DNA of 64,000 bases from Dactylosporangium aurantiacum (GCF_000716715.1 NZ_JNYJ01000030.1:62001-126000); one strand, 5' to 3'. Numbered from the stretch's first letter, positions 19,877 through 28,354 are shown. Translations and numbers: made by a program. Notes: generated by a model from the sequence alone, not told the origin.

Positions 19877-20198
19877 TCGACACCTCCGACGCTTGCGTAG
19901 CCAACTAGTACTTCCGCAACGTGATCGCGAGACTGCGCAACGGAGTCGCAGTAGCTTCTCCGATGTTCAACGAGACTCGCTAGCTGGTGGAACGGGGCGA
20001 AGGGCGAACGTGTACTCGCGCGTTCTGTCGAACCCCGCAACCAGTAGACCAGCTCGTTGTCGAGGGATCTAGAACATCGGCCAGGTGAGTCGGGACCCTG
20101 CGCCGACAGCATTGGCGTGTGGGCTGCTCGCCTTGCTTGCACCCTGTGAACATCGGCCCAGGCGGCGGCAAATCTCTCGGGCGGGATCGCGACGTGAG
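19877..20198. other. 322-bp gap in the AICE, no gene seen
   Basis: Slightly lower GC than the flanks. It must hold the promoter of the minus-strand pair at its left end; the right end meets the stop of the deaminase gene. No repeats or convincing short gene are visible. Confidence 0.5.
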
Positions 20199-20705
20199 TC
20201 AGAGCTTCGGAACGACGGGCTCCGGAAGCTGGGCGGCCCATGATTTGAGCACGGCGGCTGCCTGGTCGTGGAGGTCGCCGGCGGCGGCCTCGACCCGCAG
20301 CGTGCGTAGGTCGGACTCGACGGTCAGCTCGCGGTAGAGCTGGAGATCCTCGAACCCGTAGGTGCCGACGTCGTAGCTCGACGCGCCGTAGACGAGGCGG
20401 GGAATGCGGGCCCAGTAGCAGGCCACGAGGCACATTGGGCAGGGCTCGCTGCTGGCATACATGACGGCGTCGGTCATGATGTGGCGCTTGAGCACCTGGC
20501 CGGCGTGGCGCAGGGCCATGACCTCGGCGTGGGCGGTCGGGTCCATCAGCTCGACCACGCTGCTCGTGCCCTCTGCGATCACGGCCCCGTCGATGACGAT
20601 GATGGCGCCGAACGGGGTCTTGCCCTCGTCTTCGAGGGCGTGGCGGGAGATCTCGATCGCGCGGCGCAGGAACTCGGAATCGGTCGCGCTGAGGCTTACC
20701 TGCAT
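20199..20705 (-). CDS. AICE cargo, zinc-dependent nucleoside deaminase
   Basis: The 168-residue protein is a cytidine/guanine deaminase-like enzyme: the HAEVMAL motif (zinc His and catalytic Glu) and the SSEPCPMCLVACYWA motif (two zinc Cys) are both intact, preceded by TPFGAIIVIDG. It should deaminate a free nucleobase or nucleoside; the exact substrate is open. ATG at 20705 has an AAGGA site upstream. It is 40 bp downstream of the GntR regulator gene on the same strand, so the two are probably co-transcribed. Nucleotide-modifying enzymes (usually NUDIX) are common companions of AICE regulators. Confidence 0.88.
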   Translation of the reverse strand: MQVSLSATDSEFLRRAIEISRHALEDEGKTPFGAIIVIDGAVIAEGTSSVVELMDPTAHAEVMALRHAGQVLKRHIMTDAVMYASSEPCPMCLVACYWARIPRLVYGASSYDVGTYGFEDLQLYRELTVESDLRTLRVEAAAGDLHDQAAAVLKSWAAQLPEPVVPKL

Positions 20706-20739
20706 GGGTCCTGTCCTTTGAAGGGTTCGTGCGTTCAGC

Positions 20740-20756
20740 GTCAAGTCAGGCTTGAC
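20740..20756. promoter_or_regulatory. GTCAAG-N5-CTTGAC palindrome, copy 1
   Basis: The arms extend to GCGTCAAG and CTTGACGC (20738-20758). It overlaps the end of the GntR gene and lies about 35 bp upstream of the deaminase start. Identical arms recur at 25398 and 30452. Confidence 0.6.
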
Positions 20757-21576
20757 GCCTCTTCGGCCACGGACGGAGTGGTGTGACGAAGTGCAGCTCG
20801 GTGCGGTCCGCCGGGTAGTCGGCGTCCGACGTCTCGATCACGCGGCCGTCGCCGTCGATCGAGATCCTGCGGCAGAAGATGAGCGGCACACCCTCCGGCA
20901 GCCCCCAGAGCTGCGCCTCGACGGTGGTCGGCATCCGGGCCGTGACCTCGTCGACCATCTTCATGATCTCCACGCCGACGGTCGACAGTTGGTGCTGCGT
21001 GCCGCCGGGCCAAGGCTCGTTGTTCGGGTCGAGCAGTGCCGGGTTGCTCTTCACGATGTCCAGCGGGATGTGCGAGACGCTCCACGACAGCCGTAGCTCA
21101 GTGTTCGGGTCGGTCGCTTCCCACTGCCGGCGGAGCATGAGAGTCGTCGGCTCTACGCCGAACACCTTCGCCAGTTCGGGTCCCGCCTCCACCTGGTCGT
21201 ACTGCGACGAAAAGCGCTGGGCGCCGATGGACATGTTGAGGTTCGTCTCGGCCTCGCCGATGGCGCCGCGCTCGGCCTCGGGCTTGAGCGCAAGGTCCTT
21301 CTCGATCTGATGCCGCTCGGATGAGCGGATCACCCGTCGGGGCGGGATGCGTACGACGGGGGCCTTGCCGCGTCCCGAGGTGATCAGTCCTTGGGCTCTG
21401 AGCAGTGCGACCGCGCCCCGGGCCGAGTTCATGCCGCACGACCATCGCTCGCTGATCTCCGCGAGCGTCGGGATCGCCGCGCCGGGTGGCAGCTCGCCGC
21501 GCTCGATCTGCATGCGGATGTCGTCCGCGATCCGGAGGTGGATCGGCGGACGGACGGCGGTCGGGCGGGGCTCCAT
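20746..21576 (-). CDS. GntR-family regulator (HutC/KorSA type)
   Basis: The 276-residue protein has an N-terminal winged helix (about 12-80: IADDIRMQIERGELPPGAAIPTL, then the recognition helix around CGMNSARGAVALLRAQGLI) and a UTRA-like effector domain (about 110-265). In pSAM2-type AICEs the GntR protein KorSA represses the replication activator and transfer genes. ATG at 21576 is chosen because the upstream extension would read through the operator region. It diverges from the transfer operon across about 115 bp containing repeated TTTGTGG motifs, its probable sites, so autoregulation is likely. Confidence 0.88.
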   Translation of the reverse strand: MEPRPTAVRPPIHLRIADDIRMQIERGELPPGAAIPTLAEISERWSCGMNSARGAVALLRAQGLITSGRGKAPVVRIPPRRVIRSSERHQIEKDLALKPEAERGAIGEAETNLNMSIGAQRFSSQYDQVEAGPELAKVFGVEPTTLMLRRQWEATDPNTELRLSWSVSHIPLDIVKSNPALLDPNNEPWPGGTQHQLSTVGVEIMKMVDEVTARMPTTVEAQLWGLPEGVPLIFCRRISIDGDGRVIETSDADYPADRTELHFVTPLRPWPKRRQA

Positions 21577-21590
21577 GCCCCCATCTTTGC

Positions 21591-21674
21591 AGGTTTGTGG
21601 GCGAACTTCTTGCGGACTACTCCCCGTGCATCTACCCTCACTGATATCAAGTTTGTCCACAAACCCACAAACCT
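21591..21674. promoter_or_regulatory. Divergent operator region, TTTGTGG repeats
   Basis: AGGTTTGTGGG (21591-21601) is repeated in inverted form as CCCACAAACCT (21664-21674), and GTTTGT-CC-ACAAAC lies at 21651-21664. TTTGTGG thus occurs three times, two of them on the lower strand 8 bp apart. The region separates the GntR gene from the transfer operon, so it is the probable KorSA-like operator for both. Confidence 0.65.
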
Positions 21675-21690
21675 TGGTGCGGAGGGTCGC

Positions 21691-22554
21691 ATGGGTCTGA
21701 GCAGGTTCCTCGGTGACGGGCGGGTCGGCACGATCGCCCTGGTCGACGCGCCGGTGTCACGGTCGTACGCCCAGAAGGCACGCCTTGCACTGTTCGTCGG
21801 CGGGGCTGTGGGCGCGGCGTTGGCGTCCGTCGTGCTGTTCCTGTCGGGGCTGTCGCTGTGGGCGGCGGTACCGGTGTCGCTCCTGGTGGGTGTCGTTACA
21901 GGGCTGGCGCTGGCGGTACTCGTGACGGCCTGGCCGGTGCTGCGGGTGCTGTGGTGGTGGTCGGTCGAGATCACCGCCGCGGGGCTGGTGCTCGGTCCGG
22001 TGATGTGGCTCGGTCGGGTGACGGCGGGTTGGTTGGCTGCGCTGCTGCTGGTCGGGCTCGCCGGGACGGTCTTGGGCGTCCCGAAGGTGCGTCGGTGGGT
22101 CACGGCGTGGGCCTGGTGCGTGGTCGTGCGGCATCGGCTGCGGCTGTGCTTCGCGCAGTTCCTGCGGTCGGCGTCGCGGTCGCAGTCCGGGACGTTGCCC
22201 CTCGTGCTGTGGGCGCGGCCGACGCCGGCGGGGGAGCGGGTGTGGCTGTGGCTGCGTCCGGGGCTGGACCTGTCGGACCTTGACGGCAAGGCGGGCAAGG
22301 TCGCGGTGGCCTGCTGGGCGTCCGAGGTCCGGGTGGCGCGGGCGTCGGCACGGTACGCGGCGCTGCTGCGGGTCGACGTGACCCGACGTGACCCACTGAC
22401 CGGGGTGGTCCTGTCGCCCCTCGCCGTGCTGTTCGCGGACAAGACAGCCGGTCCTGACCTGGGGGTCCTGGCCGGGGACGAGCCCGTGGGTGGCCTGGAC
22501 CTGGAGGACGTGCCGGCGCCGGTCGAGGAGCCGGTGTCGCGGGGTCGTCGCTGA
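21691..22554 (+). CDS. AICE membrane protein, first gene of the transfer operon
   Basis: The 287-residue protein starts at ATG 21691 with GGAGGG upstream. It has about four hydrophobic segments between residues 28 and 145 in two pairs, then a soluble C-terminal domain of about 140 residues (LPLVLWARPTPAGERVWLWLRPGLDLSDL). This is the layout of the membrane proteins that precede SSB and the FtsK-like translocase in AICEs and Streptomyces plasmids, where such proteins help intramycelial spread. Function is inferred from position. Confidence 0.75.
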   Translation: MGLSRFLGDGRVGTIALVDAPVSRSYAQKARLALFVGGAVGAALASVVLFLSGLSLWAAVPVSLLVGVVTGLALAVLVTAWPVLRVLWWWSVEITAAGLVLGPVMWLGRVTAGWLAALLLVGLAGTVLGVPKVRRWVTAWAWCVVVRHRLRLCFAQFLRSASRSQSGTLPLVLWARPTPAGERVWLWLRPGLDLSDLDGKAGKVAVACWASEVRVARASARYAALLRVDVTRRDPLTGVVLSPLAVLFADKTAGPDLGVLAGDEPVGGLDLEDVPAPVEEPVSRGRR

Positions 22555-22567
22555 CAGCTTCCGTCCT

Positions 22568-22585
22568 GCCCGGCCGGCGCCGGGC
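22568..22585 (+). terminator. Hairpin between the membrane gene and ssb
   Basis: GCCCGGC and GCCGGGC form a 7-bp stem with a four-base loop, 14 bp after the stop codon. It could weaken read-through or stabilise the upstream message. Confidence 0.4.
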
Positions 22586-22639
22586 GGGTGCGGTGGCCGC
22601 CAGAGAGGCGCGCCAGAGGTTCGCAACCAAGGAGTGAAG

Positions 22640-23101
22640 ATGGCGAACGAAACGGTGGTCTCGGTCATGGGGAACCTGACCGGCGACCCGGAGCTGCGGT
22701 ACACGAGCGCTGGTGTGGCGATGTGCCGGTTCACGGTGGCGTCGACGCCCCGGGTGTTCGACCAGAAGCAGAACACCTGGCGGGACGGGGACCCGCTGTT
22801 CATGCCGTGCACCGCGTGGCGGGATCTCGCCGAGCACGTGGCGGAGTCGCTGACGAAGGGCGCCCGCGTCGTGGTCGTCGGTCGGCTGCGGCTGTCGCGG
22901 TGGGAGGACGACAAGGGCGAGAAGCGCTCGATGATGCAGCTCGACGCGGACGAGGTCGGTCCGTCGCTGCGGTTCGCCACGGCGAAGGTGACCAAGCTGA
23001 GCCGCTCGCGGGCGGACGGGTTCACCCCGGACGTGGTCCCGGACGACCCGTGGGCGTCGGCGTCCACTGAGCGGCCGGCGTCGCTGCCGCAGGCTGCGTG
23101 A
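22640..23101 (+). CDS. ssb: Single-stranded DNA-binding protein
   Basis: The 153-residue protein has an OB-fold typical of SSB: ETVVSVMGNLTGDPELRYT, the RDGDPLFMPCTAWRDLAEHVAESL segment and VVVVGRLRLSRWEDDKGEKR. The C-terminal tail ends PQAA instead of the acidic D-D-x-P-F tip of chromosomal SSB, so it may not recruit the same host partners. ATG at 22640 has AAGGAGTGA upstream. It lies 13 bp before the translocase gene, matching a role with single-stranded intermediates of rolling-circle replication. Confidence 0.92.
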   Translation: MANETVVSVMGNLTGDPELRYTSAGVAMCRFTVASTPRVFDQKQNTWRDGDPLFMPCTAWRDLAEHVAESLTKGARVVVVGRLRLSRWEDDKGEKRSMMQLDADEVGPSLRFATAKVTKLSRSRADGFTPDVVPDDPWASASTERPASLPQAA

Positions 23102-23114
23102 GCGGGTCACCACC

Positions 23115-23990
23115 ATGCCCACGACGACGGCCGCCGCGCCGGTACCGGTGAACGTGCCGGAGCTGTCGATCTTCGACCCGGTGTACCTGGGGATCGACGA
23201 GTCCGGCATGCCGGTCGAGGTGCGGTTGATCTACCGCAACATGCTGATCGCCGGTGAGCCGGGCGGCGGCAAGTCATCGCTGCTGAACGTCATCGCCGCG
23301 CATGGCGCGCTGTCCACCGACTGCCGGCTGTGCCTGTTCGACGGCAAGCAGGTCGAGCTCGGGCAGTGGGAGGCGTGCGCGGACGTGTTCGTCGGCCCTG
23401 ACCTGGCGCTGGCCATCGCGACGGTACGGCGGCTGCAGATCGTGATGGACAACCGGTACCGGCACCTGCGGTGGCGGCTGCGCCGCAAGATCCGCCGCAA
23501 CGACAACTTCTCGCCGATCCTGATCCTGATCGACGAGCTGGCGTACTTCACCGCCACCGTCGGGGACAAGAAGCTGCGCGAGGACTTCGCGTCGCTGGTG
23601 CGTGACCTGGTCGCCCGGGGTCGCGCGGTCGGGATCATCGTCGTGGCGGCGACCCAGCGGCCGTCGTCGGACATCATCCCGACCAGCCTGCGGGACCTGT
23701 TCGCGTACCGGGCGGCGTTCCGCTGCACCACCGACTCTTCGTCGGACATCATCCTCGGCCACGGCTGGGCGAACCGCGGCTACACCGCCAACACGATCTC
23801 CCCGACCAACCACGGCTGCAACCTGCTGCTCGCCGAGGGTGGGGTGCCGCACCTGATGAAGACCGGGTGGATGGACGACGACACGTGCACCCGCATCGCG
23901 GCCCACGCCGCGCAGACCCGCGCCGCCGCCCGCCAGGAGCGGCAGGCGGCGCAAGCCCCCAAACCGAAGCTCGACCTCGTCGCGGCCTGA
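23115..23990 (+). CDS. FtsK/SpoIIIE-type DNA translocase (TraSA/TraB-like)
   Basis: The 291-residue protein is a compact FtsK-like ATPase with Walker A GEPGGGKSS at about 46-54, Walker B ILILIDELA at about 134-142, and the AATQRPSSDIIPTSLRDLF segment following. It lacks the N-terminal membrane domain and a long C-terminal DNA-recognition domain, and is close in size to TraSA of pSAM2. Such proteins move double-stranded DNA between hyphae and are the main transfer protein of AICEs. Membrane anchoring is probably provided by neighbouring gene products. Confidence 0.9.
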   Translation: MPTTTAAAPVPVNVPELSIFDPVYLGIDESGMPVEVRLIYRNMLIAGEPGGGKSSLLNVIAAHGALSTDCRLCLFDGKQVELGQWEACADVFVGPDLALAIATVRRLQIVMDNRYRHLRWRLRRKIRRNDNFSPILILIDELAYFTATVGDKKLREDFASLVRDLVARGRAVGIIVVAATQRPSSDIIPTSLRDLFAYRAAFRCTTDSSSDIILGHGWANRGYTANTISPTNHGCNLLLAEGGVPHLMKTGWMDDDTCTRIAAHAAQTRAAARQERQAAQAPKPKLDLVAA

Positions 23991-24006
23991 GAACGGAGCC
24001 CCTGTC

Positions 24007-24429
24007 ATGGCCAAGCACCTGCCCGCCCAGACCCCGCCCGTGCGGGTCATCCACTACGTCGACCCGGCCACCCGTACCGGCGCCGACCTGCGCAACGTCC
24101 CGCCCGCCGTGCTCGCCCTGGCCCTCGCCGACGCGATGGGCCGCCAGCACCGGCAGCGCCTCGACCGGCGCGAGCAGTACGCCGCCTGGCAGCGCCGGCA
24201 GGACGAGATCCGCCGGCACGACCGCAAGGTCCGCCGGGTGCTGATCGTCGCGGTCCCCACGACGCTCGGGCTGCTCGCCGCCGGCGGCTGGCTGCTGGCC
24301 GAGATGACGGTCGCGGCCATCTCGACCGGCGCCGTGCTCGGCGCTGCCGGGGTCCTGGTCGTGCTCGCCGCGCTGGTCGGCACGGTCGGGCGACGCTGCA
24401 TCACGGTGGTCCAGCACTGGCACGAGTAG
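24007..24429 (+). CDS. AICE small membrane protein (Spd-like)
   Basis: The 140-residue protein has a basic N-terminal half rich in Arg/Gln (about 42-78) and two membrane segments (about 79-100 and 105-125). It starts 16 bp after the translocase gene, so it is in the same operon. Small two-pass proteins in this place are usually called spread proteins; the assignment rests on position and topology only. Confidence 0.75.
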   Translation: MAKHLPAQTPPVRVIHYVDPATRTGADLRNVPPAVLALALADAMGRQHRQRLDRREQYAAWQRRQDEIRRHDRKVRRVLIVAVPTTLGLLAAGGWLLAEMTVAAISTGAVLGAAGVLVVLAALVGTVGRRCITVVQHWHE

Positions 24430-24588
24430 CCGGCTCCTGACCGCTTCCGTGCGGGCCGCGAACCCTGGCGCGGCTCGTGCGGTGGCCGGCAGGCCAGCCC
24501 GACGACACCGGATCTACGCCCTGAGAAAGCGTCCGGTGCCGCCGGTCCCAACCACCACACAGCCCTTCTTCGAAAGGAGGTGGCTGCG

Positions 24589-25386
24589 ATGCAGCCTACC
24601 CAAAACCCGCCCATGGGCGACCGGACCGGCCCGACGGACGACCTGGCCGAGGTGCGCTCGACGCTCCTCGCAGTGGCCGGCTACCTGTCCGAGCACGGCT
24701 GGATCCAGAAGGAGTACTACGCCGACCCGTCCTGCCTGACGCCGGCGGCGTGCACGGTCGGTGCCCTGTCGGTGGTCGCCTACGGCTACCCGGCTGAGGC
24801 GCCGGCGGACAACTTCACCCACCCGGGCTTCGACACGTTCGAAGCGGCCATGTGCCACCTGGGCGGCTACCTCACTCACACCTACGGACAGGCGTGCGGG
24901 GACCCGTACACGTTCAACGACGCCCCGGACCGGACGGTCGGTGAGGTCCTCGCCATGCTGCGCGAGGCCGCGACGTCGGACCCGGGACGGTGGGTGCCGC
25001 GCTGCTGCGAGGACGAGCGGTGTGTACCGGACCCGAACCGGCCGTTCGTCGTTGTCGGCGAACCTGGCACGGACCGGTTCAGCATCGAGCGGGCCTACGA
25101 GTGCACGGCGTGCCTGCGCTGCTATTACGTGGCGGCGGTCGACCCGGCCGATGTTACGGCCCTGCGGGCGCAGTGGCGGACCTGGGTGGACAGCCTGCCG
25201 CACGACGGTGCACCGCACACCCCGGGAATGTCGGGTGACTGCGACACCTGCGACAGCCACTGCTTCTGCACGACGGAGCTGACCTGCATCGCCCACCTTG
25301 TCGAGGACGACGGCATGTTCTCCACGGCGGTATGGGATGTGCCCGGCCAGCCGACCTACGTCCAGCTCGCGGGCGGTGCCGCATGA
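24589..25386 (+). CDS. DUF6197-like protein with Cys-rich C-terminal half
   Basis: The 265-residue protein starts at ATG 24589, seven bases after a perfect AAAGGAGGT site (GTG 24580 overlaps it and is less likely). The first half resembles DUF6197 (LAVAGYLSEHGWIQKEY, then a Cys-containing core and TVGEVLAMLREAA). The second half has many cysteines (RCCEDERC, CTACLRCYY, CDTCDSHCFC), suggesting zinc binding. It is common in AICEs but has no known function. Its stop overlaps the next start as ATGA. Confidence 0.75.
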   Translation: MQPTQNPPMGDRTGPTDDLAEVRSTLLAVAGYLSEHGWIQKEYYADPSCLTPAACTVGALSVVAYGYPAEAPADNFTHPGFDTFEAAMCHLGGYLTHTYGQACGDPYTFNDAPDRTVGEVLAMLREAATSDPGRWVPRCCEDERCVPDPNRPFVVVGEPGTDRFSIERAYECTACLRCYYVAAVDPADVTALRAQWRTWVDSLPHDGAPHTPGMSGDCDTCDSHCFCTTELTCIAHLVEDDGMFSTAVWDVPGQPTYVQLAGGAA

Positions 25387-26057
25387 GCCGGAACACCGTC
25401 AAGCCCGGCTTGACAGGCAAACGCGGCAAGCGTGCCAAGCGGACCGTGGAGAACACCGCGTTCGACGCGTTCGCCCGGCGGATTCTGCGGGCCTACGCCC
25501 GCCGGGTCGCCGCCGGCGACGTGGAGGCGCTGCCCGGTCTGGCGATGCTCGCCTCCGAGGTCGACACGGTGGTGCGTGACGCCGTCCGGGCGCTGCGCAA
25601 ATCGCCGTACTCGTACTCGTGGGACGAGATCGGGTCCCGGCTCGGGGTGTCCCGGCAGGCGGCCCAGATGCGGTACGGCGAGAAGTCCGACCGCGTCACC
25701 CTCGACCGGCGCATCACTCAGGCGGGCCTGACCGTCACGGTCACCGTCCTGGTCGACGTGTTCGCCGATCACTTCCCTGGCAGTCCGGTCCCGTCGACGT
25801 GCCCGGCCTGCGCCCACCGCTACACCGACACGTCCGTCGAGTGCCCGACCCTCGCCACCGTGCGACCGCTGCTGTTCGCCCGGCGCAACGAGGACCACCA
25901 GGCACTCACCCGACTCACCGACGCCCAGATCGCCTACCTGCACGACCCGAAAGCGGCCCGCCAGGGCCGACGCGCGGTCAAGCAGGCGGCCCGACCGGCG
26001 CCCAGCTCTGACCGCGAGGAACCGACCCTGCTCGACCTCTGCACCGGAAAGGGCTGA
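25383..26057 (+). CDS. AICE helix-turn-helix protein with zinc-binding cysteines
   Basis: The 224-residue protein has a basic N-terminus, a helix-turn-helix about residues 80-100 (WDEIGSRLGVSRQAAQMRYG) and a CPAC pair with a further Cys (CPACAHRYTDTSVECP) that may form a small zinc site. It could be a regulator of the element. The palindrome GTCAAG-N5-CTTGAC lies inside its own first codons (25398-25414), which invites the idea that it binds these sites. It is coupled to the preceding gene by an ATGA overlap. Confidence 0.75.
   Translation: MSRNTVKPGLTGKRGKRAKRTVENTAFDAFARRILRAYARRVAAGDVEALPGLAMLASEVDTVVRDAVRALRKSPYSYSWDEIGSRLGVSRQAAQMRYGEKSDRVTLDRRITQAGLTVTVTVLVDVFADHFPGSPVPSTCPACAHRYTDTSVECPTLATVRPLLFARRNEDHQALTRLTDAQIAYLHDPKAARQGRRAVKQAARPAPSSDREEPTLLDLCTGKG
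25398..25414. promoter_or_regulatory. GTCAAG-N5-CTTGAC palindrome, copy 2
   Basis: It lies 15 bp into the coding sequence of the helix-turn-helix gene. Like copy 3 it reads GTCAAGCC at the left and CTTGACAG at the right, so the match exceeds the palindrome itself. Confidence 0.55.
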
Positions 26058-26062
26058 TCGCC

Positions 26063-26455
26063 ATGTACAGCACCACCGCTCGTATTGCTCGGGTGTTCCG
26101 CCACACGGCGGACCGGATCGCCGACGGCCACCAGTTCGCCCAGCGGTACCCGGAAATGCCGCCGCGCCTGGTGGGCGTGATCGAAACGCTCACGGTCGTC
26201 GCCTCGGGTGGCCGGTACTGGCGCAACCTGGCCGGCTGCAAGGACCTGTACGCGGCGGACCCGGAGTTCGCCGAGATCGTGGACCTGCTCTGCGGCTACC
26301 TCGCCACGTCCGGCAGGCTCACCGTCCAGCCCGGCGAAGGCCTGAACCAGCTCTGGTACTGGGTCACCGACCCGGCCGTGACCACGGCCGAAGTGGTCGG
26401 CGTGCTGCGGGCGGCGGCTGCGTTCCACAGCAGCCTGGTCGGCGGTGCCCGATGA
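26063..26455 (+). CDS. AICE hypothetical protein
   Basis: The 130-residue, mostly helical protein has no recognised domain. Notable segments are ARIARVFRHTADRIADGHQFAQRYP and a WYWVTDPAVTTAEVVGVLRAAAAFH end. It lies 5 bp after the helix-turn-helix gene and overlaps the DUF2637 gene as ATGA, so it belongs to the same operon. Confidence 0.7.
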   Translation: MYSTTARIARVFRHTADRIADGHQFAQRYPEMPPRLVGVIETLTVVASGGRYWRNLAGCKDLYAADPEFAEIVDLLCGYLATSGRLTVQPGEGLNQLWYWVTDPAVTTAEVVGVLRAAAAFHSSLVGGAR

Positions 26456-27522
26456 AGTGGTTGCGCAGGTCATCAGGAACCGATGAGGTCTCGCGCCGCT
26501 CGTCCGGCCGTGGCTGGGCCTACCTGGGAGCGATCCTCGGCGGTCTCGTCTCGGTCGCGGCGAACGTCGCCCACTCGTTCATCGCACCGCCCGGGCAACC
26601 CGCCGGCTGGACACCGGAACCCGGTGCCGTGGTCGGCGCGATCGTCTGGCCGGTGTTCCTGTTCGTCGCCGTGGAGATCCTCGCCCGGGTGGCGTGGCCG
26701 CACGGCTGGAAGTGGCTGCTGATGCGGCTCGGCGGGCTCCTGCCCGTCGCCGCGGTCGCCGCACTGGTGTCCTACCGGCACCTGTCCGGCCTGCTCGCCC
26801 ACTACGGCGAAGAGGACCTGGTCGTGGTGCTGGGCCCGCTCGCTGTCGACGGGCTAATGGTCATGGCCACCAGCGCGCTCCTCGCGACGAGCACCAGCCG
26901 CACCACCCGCACCACCGTGCCGGCGACCGCCGTCACGCCCACCGACCAACCATCCGAACCTGCTACCGAACCGACTGTTCCCGCCGTGCCGGTCGCCGTC
27001 CCCGTGACGGCTCATGACCGGCCGACGCCGATGGATTCGTCACCAGCAGACAGCGACCGGGCCGCCACGGCGATGAGGCCGAGCCCGGCCACGGTCGCGA
27101 CTGCGGACGTTCCGCCGACCCCGGCGGACCTCGCCACCCGGATCACCCGGCCGTCACGGCCCGCTGCCCTCACGGGTTCGGCTGCCGCGTCCGGTCCGGC
27201 TGCCCCCGACCACCCGCACCGCTCGACCAGACTGACCAGCCCGGCCTCGCAGTTGGCACCGTCCGCCACCGACTCCGTCACCGCGCCTGACGCTGCACAA
27301 CTGCTGCACCTGCCGCTGCTGGACCCGGCCCTGCTCGAACGTGGCAGGCAGGTCGTGGAGCAGTACGGCACCGAACACGGCACCCCGATCACCGTCGGAC
27401 AGCTCGCCGTGCGACTCCAGGTGCCCTCCGACGTGGCCTCCCAGGTCCTCACCGGGATCAACGGAACCCGTCCGAACCCCGCGACCGTCAACGGCAACCG
27501 CCCCGCACGGGCGACCCGGTGA
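26452..27522 (+). CDS. DUF2637-type membrane protein with C-terminal helix-turn-helix-like domain
   Basis: The 356-residue protein has four membrane segments between residues 21 and 145 typical of DUF2637 (GGLVSVAANVAHSF, WPVFLFVAVEILARVAWP, LVSYRHLSGLLAHYGEEDLVVVLGPLAVDGLMVMAT). A Thr/Pro/Ala-rich linker follows, and a small C-terminal domain reads like a helix-turn-helix (ITVGQLAVRLQVPSDVASQVL). DUF2637 proteins are frequent in AICEs and are thought to assist transfer or spread. A bidirectional hairpin follows the gene. Confidence 0.82.
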   Translation: MKWLRRSSGTDEVSRRSSGRGWAYLGAILGGLVSVAANVAHSFIAPPGQPAGWTPEPGAVVGAIVWPVFLFVAVEILARVAWPHGWKWLLMRLGGLLPVAAVAALVSYRHLSGLLAHYGEEDLVVVLGPLAVDGLMVMATSALLATSTSRTTRTTVPATAVTPTDQPSEPATEPTVPAVPVAVPVTAHDRPTPMDSSPADSDRAATAMRPSPATVATADVPPTPADLATRITRPSRPAALTGSAAASGPAAPDHPHRSTRLTSPASQLAPSATDSVTAPDAAQLLHLPLLDPALLERGRQVVEQYGTEHGTPITVGQLAVRLQVPSDVASQVLTGINGTRPNPATVNGNRPARATR

Positions 27523-27544
27523 CTGTCTCGACGTCCAGCGTCGC

Positions 27545-27566
27545 GCCCGAAGCTTCGGCTTCGGGC
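27545..27566. terminator. Bidirectional terminator between convergent genes
   Basis: GCCCGAAG and CTTCGGGC form an 8-bp stem with a six-base loop, midway between the stop of the DUF2637 gene and that of the minus-strand gene at 27594. Confidence 0.7.
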
Positions 27567-27593
27567 ACGGCCCCGTGCGCCGAGCCGCCGCCG

Positions 27594-28280
27594 CTACTGC
27601 CAGACGTGCCGGTCCGCCCAGGACATGTCGCCCCGGGCGTACCAGTAGAACGCCTCGATCGTGTCGTCGAGCCCCCGCACCATCGTCACGCCGCCACGGC
27701 CCGCATCCGGGTCGACGTACTCCAGCACGTACCACCCGTTCTCGCCTGGCGCCCATTGGCTGACCTCGACCTGCAGGTACCGGCCGTCGCCCCACCACAA
27801 CATCACGAAGTCGTTGGTGGGGGACAGCCGTCGCAGGGTCGCGGCGATGTGCCTCGGGGTGGGGTTGACGGACCGAGCGCCGTCGCACGACGCCAGGACC
27901 AGGCGGGTTCCGGTGCGCACGTAGTCCGGGATGCTGGTGGCGCCGGTCCGTGGGACGTGGCAGACCAGCTCGTGCCGCTCGGCCATCTCGTGCACGACGC
28001 GGACCATGTCATCGGCGTCGTCCGCGACGATCGTCATGAAGACCGCCACAGGCGTGGTCGTGATGTCGGTCGCCCACGTCCGCTGCCAGACGGTCGCCTC
28101 GCCGTCGGCACCGTCCGGGGCGGGGTCCTGCCTGGTCAGCTCGTTGTAGAACGCCCACGCACGTGGGTGTATCGGCGGGACGTCCTCGACGGCTTCGGCG
28201 CGCAGGTCCTGGTACCGGTCGGCCGCCCGCTCGTCGGTGACCGGCGCGGCCTCGAACCACACGCCCAGCTCGATGTTCAT
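27594..28280 (-). CDS. AICE cargo, hypothetical protein (immunity-like)
   Basis: The 228-residue protein starts at ATG 28280. Its N-terminal half follows the pattern of a widespread actinobacterial family: MNIELGVWFEAAPVTDERAA, PPIHPRAWAFYNEL, then VVHEMAERHELVCHVP. The C-terminal half is Trp/Tyr-rich (VMLWWGDGRYLQVE, GWYVLEYVD, AFYWYARGDMSWADR). Both styles are common among presumed immunity proteins of polymorphic toxins, but no toxin gene is adjacent. It is the only minus-strand gene amid the transfer and replication genes, which marks it as independently acquired cargo. Confidence 0.7.
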   Translation of the reverse strand: MNIELGVWFEAAPVTDERAADRYQDLRAEAVEDVPPIHPRAWAFYNELTRQDPAPDGADGEATVWQRTWATDITTTPVAVFMTIVADDADDMVRVVHEMAERHELVCHVPRTGATSIPDYVRTGTRLVLASCDGARSVNPTPRHIAATLRRLSPTNDFVMLWWGDGRYLQVEVSQWAPGENGWYVLEYVDPDAGRGGVTMVRGLDDTIEAFYWYARGDMSWADRHVWQ

Positions 28281-28354
28281 CGCGTCCCCCAACACGGCGC
28301 CGTGTCCGCCGAACCTAGCCCACCCCGCCCTGCCTCACGCACGAGGCGCATGTC

